Shown here one piece after another: positions 1 to 4,969 of a stretch of DNA of 6,264 nucleotides; within the stretch, counting starts at the first letter, position 1, and each line of letters begins with the position of its first letter. The notes under the pieces are model-generated. The model was not told the origin of the DNA, searched no databases, and saw only the letters and a list, made by a program, of their open reading frames with translations. The stretch lies in the NCBI GenBank assembly GCA_009700815.1, contig WLLG01000140.1, forward strand, positions 1-6,264, read 5' to 3'. The translations under genes were made by a program, and so were the position numbers. Source of the stretch: Actinomycetota bacterium. Its GTDB lineage: Bacteria > Actinomycetota > Acidimicrobiia > Acidimicrobiales > Microtrichaceae.

Positions 1-840
1 AATGATCCCTATCGAGCCTCGCAGTGGTCTCTCACGCAACTCGATTTTGAAAGCACTTGGTCTACCGGCAACGGCACCGGAGTCTGCGTTGGCGTGGTGG
101 ACAGCGGTATTGCGCTCGATCATCCTGACCTATCCGGCAAGGTGGCAGCTTCGGCCGACTGGACTGGCGAGGGCGTCAGTTCATATGGGAACCACGCCAC
201 ACATGTGGCGGGAATCATCGCAGCCAAGCCGAATAACTCCCAGGGAATAGTCGGGGCGGCACCGGGAGTCACCCTGCTGAACGCCAAGGCTCTTTCGGCT
301 GCACTCGGAGAAGGAACGACTAGTGGAGTTGCTCAGGCAATTGTCTGGGCGGTGGATAACGGGGCGAGGGTCATCAACGCCTCAATCGGCGGCAACTCAG
401 GTTCTTCGGCACTGTTGCAGGCCATCAACTACGCACAAGCTCATGACGTCGTCTTTATTGCATCTGGTGGCAACGAAGGACTCAAGGGCAACTCGAGCAG
501 TTGGCCAGCGTCCTATGAGTGGCCTATTGCTACAGCCTCGATTACTGACACCGGCGCCCTGTCGCCCTTCTCGACTCAAGCTAGCTACATCGACATTGCA
601 GCTCCGGGAAGTTCAATCCTTTCCACCCTCACTTCCAACCGATATGGATACATGTCCGGCACATCGATGGCTGCTCCGCATGTCGCTGCCCTAGCCGCAC
701 TTGCTCGCGCAGCGCATCCCTCAGAGTCAGCTACTCAGATCCGTTCTCGAATCGAGAACACAGCCACAGATTCGGGTAGCGCTGGCTGGGATTCAAGCTT
801 TGGGTGGGGCGTGATCAGTCCCTCCGCAGCAGTGCGATAG
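1..840 (+). CDS. Secreted subtilisin/thermitase-like serine protease (S8 family), 5' end missing
   Basis: The reading frame is open from base 1, so signal peptide, propeptide and start lie outside the window; 279 residues are visible. The S8 catalytic set is complete. The Asp is at visible residue 34 (VVDSGI), the His at 65 (NHATHVAG), the oxyanion-hole Asn at 158 (ASGGNEG) and the nucleophile Ser at 222 (SGTSMAAPHVA). The spacing is close to subtilisin BPN' (32/64/155/221). The visible start (NDPYRASQW) and the stretches NYAQAHDVV and IENTATDSG recall thermitase, so nearly the whole mature enzyme is probably present. The Gly after the catalytic His is Ala (HATH rather than HGTH), a mild departure. 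The protein ends just after the catalytic domain (GWGVISPSAAV), with no membrane anchor or cell-wall signal. That argues for a freely secreted protease and against a mycosin, despite the WXG100 gene next door. Family assignment is firm; the physiological substrate is unknown. Confidence 0.95.
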   Translation, partial: NDPYRASQWSLTQLDFESTWSTGNGTGVCVGVVDSGIALDHPDLSGKVAASADWTGEGVSSYGNHATHVAGIIAAKPNNSQGIVGAAPGVTLLNAKALSAALGEGTTSGVAQAIVWAVDNGARVINASIGGNSGSSALLQAINYAQAHDVVFIASGGNEGLKGNSSSWPASYEWPIATASITDTGALSPFSTQASYIDIAAPGSSILSTLTSNRYGYMSGTSMAAPHVAALAALARAAHPSESATQIRSRIENTATDSGSAGWDSSFGWGVISPSAAVR

Positions 841-849
841 ATAATTATT

Positions 850-864
850 GGGGCTGATATCCCC
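850..864 (+). terminator. Short GC hairpin after the protease gene, possible terminator
   Basis: GGGG (850-853) and CCCC (861-864) enclose a seven-base loop, and two flanking T/G wobble pairs could extend the stem. It lies ten bases after the protease stop codon. No T-run follows, so intrinsic termination is only a possibility. Confidence 0.25.
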
Positions 865-894
865 GGTGACGCCACCGATCCGGCCTTCTAGCCT
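865..894 (+). promoter_or_regulatory. Possible sigma-70-type promoter giving a leaderless transcript
   Basis: GGTGAC at 865-870 resembles a -35 element. After 18 bases, TAGCCT at 889-894 fits the actinobacterial TANNNT -10 pattern. Transcription would then begin at about 901-903, on or next to the ATG at 903. The gene has no recognisable Shine-Dalgarno sequence, so a leaderless mRNA, common in actinobacteria, would explain both observations. The match is short and was judged by eye. Confidence 0.35.
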
Positions 895-902
895 GCGGTG
901 CT

Positions 903-2168
903 ATGTCACGAATTGGCGCTGACCCTGTTGCACTGCGGCACCTTGGCGTCACCATGACACGCCTTGCCGACCAGGCTGAACTCAGCGCCACCTCGCTTGA
1001 TCGCCGGGTACGCCAGAGCAGTTGGCGCGGCAGGGATGCAAATGAATTTGTTCGCGACTGGCAGCGGCGACACCAGCCCCACCTTCGAGCAATTGCCAAG
1101 GCCTGTTCTCTGTACTCCACTCACCTGAAGCAGCAGGCCGAACAGCAAGAAGTTGCCTCATCACAGGCAGGCAAGGTTGCACAGACCTCGGATTTGCGCC
1201 GGCCTGCACCGTTTCCAACATCTGAACTACGGGTGCTCTCCGGCACCCAAATCACAGCCGGAGTACTCGTAGTTGGCATTACGCACAATCTGTCTATTCA
1301 ACACTTTGAGCATGAGGGCGTAACTGTTACGAGTACTGAGCGTAACCAGGCAGGCCTCGCAGCAACCTCGGGTAGCTCTGTCTCGATTGGATCCTCAGGT
1401 GCTGCAGTCGGGGCAAACCTGCGCGCTCAGGTTGCAGTAGCTCAGGTCACTCGCCGCGAATTCTCCACAACGGAAAAAGACCTCCTTCCCACGTTGGCTC
1501 TGATCGAAGCCCAAGCAGCGATTCGACGCACAGTCGCCGCAAACATCAGGCTTCCCGGCCTAGGTCTGCCCGCACGGACAGAGGAACTCACTGAACTCAG
1601 CCTGACTGCGCAGGGAACAGCCTCCCTAGCGGCCTCTCTGGGGGCACAGGGAGCAGTTCGGGGCGGCGGAAGTTTTAGGTTCGGCCGCAGCGAGCACTCA
1701 CAGGTTCTTGAGCTCGAAGGCACGACGGCCTCGCTCCTATCGGCCCAGTTACTCCAACGGTTTCGCTTAGCTTCCGTCGGCGACGGTGGCACCGAAATTC
1801 GGTTGTCTCGCCTGCGAATCGAGATTCCTGACCAGGCCCTTCATAGTGCTGATGTCATTGTGAGCACCACGAGCACCGACGGGCATCGGGAGCTACGCAG
1901 CGTGAGCAACCTGGACTTGTCAGAACCTGGCACCATTCGTTGTGTCGAGCAGGTACGAACTGCACTCAATCACCTTCGGGACCTTGACGTTGACGCAGCT
2001 ATGAGCACACTGTCTGAGCTTGATGCTCCGGTTGGCGAATCGTTGGGCCGATCAGCGGAGTTTGCAGTGAGCGAACATACCGGCATTTTTGGGGCAAGCG
2101 TTGGAGCAGGCATCGGCCTTGGAGTCTCTGCAGATGGCGGCTTTCAACAGCTCAAATTAGTGAACTAA
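903..2168 (+). CDS. WXG100-headed protein with long Gly/Ala-rich C-terminal extension
   Basis: This 421-residue protein has two parts. Residues 1-85 are almost all helix-forming and carry W-R-G at 41-43 in SSWRGRDANEF, between two predicted helices. This is the WXG100 helical-hairpin pattern of type VII secretion substrates, in the actinobacterial form with DW about ten residues later and a Gln/Glu/Ala-rich end (KQQAEQQEVAS). The YxxxD/E export motif is not met: Tyr71 is followed four residues later by Leu. From about residue 105 the protein is rich in Thr, Ser, Val, Gly and Ala and looks largely beta. It holds three similar Gly/Ala-rich blocks (about 158-187, 232-260, 387-419). No catalytic motif, signal peptide or clear membrane helix was seen, and I do not recognise this part. 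The ATG at 903 is chosen because the WXG100 module begins there; it lacks a Shine-Dalgarno. A T7SS effector, surface protein or self-associating structural protein are all possible. Confidence 0.85.
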   Translation: MSRIGADPVALRHLGVTMTRLADQAELSATSLDRRVRQSSWRGRDANEFVRDWQRRHQPHLRAIAKACSLYSTHLKQQAEQQEVASSQAGKVAQTSDLRRPAPFPTSELRVLSGTQITAGVLVVGITHNLSIQHFEHEGVTVTSTERNQAGLAATSGSSVSIGSSGAAVGANLRAQVAVAQVTRREFSTTEKDLLPTLALIEAQAAIRRTVAANIRLPGLGLPARTEELTELSLTAQGTASLAASLGAQGAVRGGGSFRFGRSEHSQVLELEGTTASLLSAQLLQRFRLASVGDGGTEIRLSRLRIEIPDQALHSADVIVSTTSTDGHRELRSVSNLDLSEPGTIRCVEQVRTALNHLRDLDVDAAMSTLSELDAPVGESLGRSAEFAVSEHTGIFGASVGAGIGLGVSADGGFQQLKLVN

Positions 2169-2204
2169 GAGCACTAGGTCAGGAGCAACTGACTGGCCCG
2201 CTCT
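2168..2204. terminator. Imperfect hairpin at the convergent gene ends, weak terminator candidate
   Basis: An outer stem (AGAGC 2168-2172 with GCTCT 2200-2204) and an inner stem (GTCAG 2178-2182 with CTGAC 2189-2193) could form an interrupted hairpin. It spans the WXG100 stop and the last codons of the regulator on the other strand. The stems are separated by unpaired bases and no clear T-run follows on either strand, so this is a low-confidence shared terminator. Confidence 0.2.
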
Positions 2205-2767
2205 AGCTTTGGCATCACCGAAGTGTCGGGCTCTACCCCTGAAATCCAGCTGACGAGGGCAGCGAGCCACACATCGCTCAGCAGGTCGATCCTCATGAGT
2301 TCCCGCTCCGGGTCCTCACCGTTTGCCATTCCGTCTGGGCCCAGAGCATCACTAATAATTCGGCGCATGAGTACCCGAGTCTCGGCAACTGCCGGGGCAA
2401 TCTCTTGATTGCCGGATACCAACGCACGAATCATTGCGATGGTGATTTGCGGTTGGCGTTGGAGTGCTCGATTCGATCGACGAAGCACATCAATAACCCG
2501 CTGAACCGGATCTGTTCCCTCTGCCGGACGTACTGCTAAGCGATCAGCAAGGCCCTCAATATCGGCGATCATCACCGAGACGAGCAGATACTCCTTTGAG
2601 GGAAAGTAGCGGTACAAGGTTCCCAAGGCCACCTCTGCTCGCTGCGCTACCTCTCGCATCTGCACGGCATCCCACCCACCTTCGAGGGCTAACTGTGCTG
2701 TGACTTCGAGCATGCGCGTCAGCCGGGCATTCTGCGACTGCGTCAAACTTGTTGCGTCTGTTGACAC
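2174..2767 (-). CDS. TetR-family transcriptional regulator, KstR-like
   Basis: This is a one-component repressor-type protein of 197 residues. The TetR_N helix-turn-helix occupies about residues 15-62, with the signature AVQMREVAQRAEVALGTLYRYFPSK at roughly 34-58 and the usual second-helix GTLYRYF. The DNA-binding part and the C-terminal SDVWLAALVSW (164-174) closely resemble KstR, the mycobacterial repressor of cholesterol catabolism that responds to an acyl-CoA steroid intermediate. The ligand-binding half is otherwise divergent, and no sterol or fatty-acid gene is in the window, so regulon and ligand are open. The frame extends upstream to a TTG at 2797. I prefer the GTG at 2767 because GGGGGA stands five bases before it, while the TTG has none. 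The start lies 49 bases after the stop of the ThDP-fold gene, so it may share that transcript or have its own promoter. A KstR-like operator sequence lies inside its first codons. Confidence 0.9.
   Translation of the reverse strand: MSTDATSLTQSQNARLTRMLEVTAQLALEGGWDAVQMREVAQRAEVALGTLYRYFPSKEYLLVSVMIADIEGLADRLAVRPAEGTDPVQRVIDVLRRSNRALQRQPQITIAMIRALVSGNQEIAPAVAETRVLMRRIISDALGPDGMANGEDPERELMRIDLLSDVWLAALVSWISGVEPDTSVMPKLERASQLLLT
2743..2756. promoter_or_regulatory. Possible KstR-type operator inside the start of the TetR gene
   Basis: The bases TCAAACTTGTTGCG match the published KstR motif TNNAACNNGTTNNA at every fixed position except the last. It lies about 10-25 bases inside the regulator gene, where binding could block transcription (autoregulation). 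The AACNNGTT core also occurs twice elsewhere in this window without the flanking T/A, so chance is a real alternative. Confidence 0.25.
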
Positions 2768-2771
2768 CTGT

Positions 2772-2777
2772 TCCCCC
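2772..2777 (-). promoter_or_regulatory. Ribosome binding site deciding the GTG start of the TetR gene
   Basis: On the minus strand GGGGGA is followed by five bases and then GTG at 2767. The longer alternative start, TTG at 2797, has no purine-rich sequence upstream, so this site favours the shorter protein. Confidence 0.5.
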
Positions 2778-2816
2778 ACCCCATTGCGGTTCGGCAACGA
2801 TCATACGAGAAGCAGT

Positions 2817-4130
2817 TCACGACAGGCTCTCAATCGGCCAAGCAATCAACTCACCGGCTACGCGCTCGATGTCTTCGATGGCGTCGAGGTTCACGGGCAC
2901 CTCATCGATTCGCACATGTTCCGAGGCGAGTTGGCCCTGAAGAACCTCAATGTGCGCAGCGGAGTTCGACAGGGTTCCCTCTGGGCCCCACAGTTGCAGG
3001 GAAACTGGCTGGTTGAGTATTTCGGCTAATTCGAGCAACTCTGCGGTGACATCATCGAGTCCGTCTATTCCGCCGATCTGATCGCTCACAGCAAAGTAGG
3101 GGCGAGCCTCAAGGCTGCAGACCAATGCAGCTGCGGCGGCAAACCCCGGGGTGAAACTGGCCGGAATACAGATGTTTCCGGGAAACGAGGTAGGAAAGCT
3201 CCGGGCCAGCCAGAACCCGGCCGCACCGGGGTCTGCAACAACTGTGCCACCCTCCGGTAACAAGCCGGCCATATGTAGTGCGGCACGCGGAGGCGTGAGC
3301 GGAACTACCTCCGACTCATAGAGCGGAGTAATCACGGATCGAAGTTGTTCATAGGCGCCGGGGCGTTGCGGTAGTGATCTGCTTGGTGGCCAGGCCGTTG
3401 TCAGAGCATGAAGTTGGCCAGGTGGGACCTCTTGGGTAACAAAACCATCGAGCAGATGCGGCGGAGTCTCCGCTGGGTCGATGCCACTCAATATGAGGAT
3501 CTCTGCCTGATCGATACCCGTGCACTCGGCATCGCGTTGCTGCAAACCAAAGGTTCCAAAGTGGAAGGGACTATCCCACCGCTCTACCCCCTTTGCTCCC
3601 CAACTCGTCACGATGCCGCAGCCAGCGCTCCTCGCAAAGTCTCGGACCCCATCAAGTGCATTGGCACGGATTACTCCGGGTCCAACCAAGACCAACATGT
3701 TGAGAGCTGCCAAAGACGGGTCGAGCGTCAGCACAGGCACTCGCTCAACCTGCCTGGTTGGCGCAAGGCCTTCTGGAATTACTTCGTTCAGATCTAGATC
3801 AAGATGCAATGCCAGTGTCCCGGGTAGAAGCATTCCAGGAGGGTCAACTAGCGCATCGAGTAACTCAACTGCGCTGCTGACTCGCTGAAGCGGGGCTAGG
3901 CCTCCGGGACTTGAAGAGAGATGAAGGATCGGCCCATCCAGTAGCGCTGCACCTAGGCGGCCGCTGCCGTCGTGATGGCCGAGCCGACCGTCAGCATCGG
4001 CCAACAACACTGCCAAGTCCGGATTACTTACCGGTACCTGCTGAAGGTTAGCTAGCGGCTGACCATAGACACGTTGCACACCCAACGACCGGAGGCGTTC
4101 TTCAAGGGCATCGGCGATTGTGCGTGTCAT
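2817..4130 (-). CDS. ThDP-enzyme-fold protein (acetolactate synthase-like), shortened and probably cofactor-deficient
   Basis: This 437-residue protein has the three-part layout of thiamine-diphosphate enzymes. A reduced N-terminal PYR-like part (1-96) begins with LRSLGVQRVYGQP and has a loop ending in SSSPGG. The central NAD/FAD-type domain (about 140-260) contains LVLVGPGVI, SWGAKGVERWD and FGTFGLQQRD. The C-terminal PP-like part (about 280-437) follows. Typical family members are 530-600 residues, so it is clearly short, mostly in the PYR part. The PYR glutamate that activates ThDP appears replaced (LLADADGRLG near 42-51). The GDG of the PP domain reads SDQ (349-351), and the metal-binding Asn region reads QLWGPEG (379-385). 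It may therefore not bind ThDP, and I do not assign a reaction; ALS, MenD or oxalyl-CoA decarboxylase names would be unsafe. The ATG at 4130 overlaps the DUF3097 stop as ATGA and has GAGGA six bases upstream. The longer frame to 4241 lies wholly inside DUF3097. Confidence 0.8.
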   Translation of the reverse strand: MTRTIADALEERLRSLGVQRVYGQPLANLQQVPVSNPDLAVLLADADGRLGHHDGSGRLGAALLDGPILHLSSSPGGLAPLQRVSSAVELLDALVDPPGMLLPGTLALHLDLDLNEVIPEGLAPTRQVERVPVLTLDPSLAALNMLVLVGPGVIRANALDGVRDFARSAGCGIVTSWGAKGVERWDSPFHFGTFGLQQRDAECTGIDQAEILILSGIDPAETPPHLLDGFVTQEVPPGQLHALTTAWPPSRSLPQRPGAYEQLRSVITPLYESEVVPLTPPRAALHMAGLLPEGGTVVADPGAAGFWLARSFPTSFPGNICIPASFTPGFAAAAALVCSLEARPYFAVSDQIGGIDGLDDVTAELLELAEILNQPVSLQLWGPEGTLSNSAAHIEVLQGQLASEHVRIDEVPVNLDAIEDIERVAGELIAWPIESLS

Positions 4131-4969
4131 GGGGAGTCCTCTAGTGGGGGTGCGAGCATATCGAGCGCCTGTTCTACTGCGCCTACCAACTCGGGTTCCA
4201 AGTCGGCAAATGTGTTCACTGCCGACAGCACCCGCTTCCACCCCTCAGTCGTTGACCCCCAACCCAATCGCTTGCAGATCCCCGCTTTGAACTCTTCTCC
4301 CTTTGGGACCTCTGGCCAAGAGTCGATTCCTAGGGAGCGAGGGCGCACACATTGCCAGATGTCCACATAGGGGTGACCCAAAATCAACACGTTGGGGTCA
4401 CGAATCTGTTGAGTAATACGGGTCTCTTTCGAGCCCGGCACTAGGTGATCAACAAGAATTGCCAGCCGGGCATCTGCCCGGGGCGCAAACGCTGCCACTG
4501 CTGCGACGAGATCGTCGATTCCGCGCATAGGTTCAACCACAATGCCAAGTTCTCGCAGTTCGTCACCCCAGACACGTTCAAGAAAACGCGCATCGTGATC
4601 TCCTTCTACCCAGAGCCGAGAAGCCTGAGCAACTCGCGCCACCTGCTCAGCAGCAACCACTCCCCCAGCGGCGGAGCGCCGCGTGGCAGGCTCTGACTCT
4701 GCAGGGCCGCGCCCGGGCCGCACGAGCGTGACGGTCTCTCCGTTATGGGCGAAGGATCCTGGGTGATTCTCAAAGGTGTGCCGTCCACCCGAGCGGTCTT
4801 GAATCACCACGAGTTGGTCCGTGAACTTGAGCAGTCTGCCCCGCAGCTGAGTCGAGCGATGCACCAGCATCAGATCGGGTACGGCCGGTAGCTGCCGGTA
4901 GCTCTGGGCAAGACGTTTCGCACCAGACACTCCTCCAACGCTGCGGTCAGCGAGGATGTCGTCATCCAT
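4127..4969 (-). CDS. DUF3097 family protein with TOPRIM-like motifs
   Basis: This 280-residue protein matches my recollection of actinobacterial DUF3097 over nearly its whole length. Residues 32-85 are a small beta-rich part ending in the characteristic GETVTLVRPG. The core (117-200) contains RLWVEGDHDARFLERVWGDE, a GIVVEPMRGIDDL segment, and LVDHLVPGSKETRI, followed by GHPYVDIWQ and a C-terminal part with CKRLGW and FADLEPELV. The VEGxHDA glutamate (E122) and the D174-H175 of VDHLVPGSKE sit where TOPRIM proteins such as RNase M5 have their Glu and DxD. A metal-dependent nucleic-acid role is thus conceivable, but this is inference and the family has no established function that I know of. I chose the ATG at 4969: it overlaps the methyltransferase stop by eight bases, has GGA nine bases upstream, and gives the usual family N-terminus. 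The GTG at 5023 would extend 54 bases into the methyltransferase. The stop overlaps the next gene as ATGA. Confidence 0.9.
   Translation of the reverse strand: MDDDILADRSVGGVSGAKRLAQSYRQLPAVPDLMLVHRSTQLRGRLLKFTDQLVVIQDRSGGRHTFENHPGSFAHNGETVTLVRPGRGPAESEPATRRSAAGGVVAAEQVARVAQASRLWVEGDHDARFLERVWGDELRELGIVVEPMRGIDDLVAAVAAFAPRADARLAILVDHLVPGSKETRITQQIRDPNVLILGHPYVDIWQCVRPRSLGIDSWPEVPKGEEFKAGICKRLGWGSTTEGWKRVLSAVNTFADLEPELVGAVEQALDMLAPPLEDSP
4137..4141 (-). promoter_or_regulatory. Ribosome binding site for the ThDP-fold gene
   Basis: On the minus strand GAGGA stands six bases before the ATG at 4130, within the last codons of DUF3097. Together with the ATGA stop/start overlap it fixes the start and indicates translational coupling of the two genes. 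Confidence 0.7.

Noticed and set aside
1..840. Calling the protease a type VII mycosin
   Set aside because: The protein ends directly after the catalytic domain without the proline-rich linker and membrane helix of mycosins, and its best resemblance is to thermitase.
1442..1792. Open frame of 116 codons on the - strand inside the WXG100-type gene
   Set aside because: Its Arg/Pro/Ser-rich translation is typical of a shadow of a GC-rich gene, and it has no motif or start signal.
2768..2797. Longer TetR protein from the TTG at 2797
   Set aside because: No ribosome site precedes the TTG, while GGGGGA stands at the right distance before the GTG at 2767. The ten extra residues are not part of the domain.
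3694..3701. AACATGTT core as a second KstR operator
   Set aside because: It is inside a coding region far from any start and neither flanking consensus base matches. The same holds for AACACGTT at 4386-4393.
3408..3797. Open frame of 129 codons on the + strand opposite the ThDP-fold gene
   Set aside because: Composition is unlike a real protein, there is no ribosome site, and it lies wholly antisense to a gene with recognisable domains.
2817..4130. Naming the ThDP-fold gene ilvB, menD or oxc
   Set aside because: The protein is too short and the cofactor motifs are altered, so a specific reaction cannot be supported.
4131..4241. Longer N-terminus for the ThDP-fold protein
   Set aside because: The extra 37 residues are Arg/Gly-rich and lie fully inside DUF3097, and the family-like start is MTRTIADALEERL at 4130.
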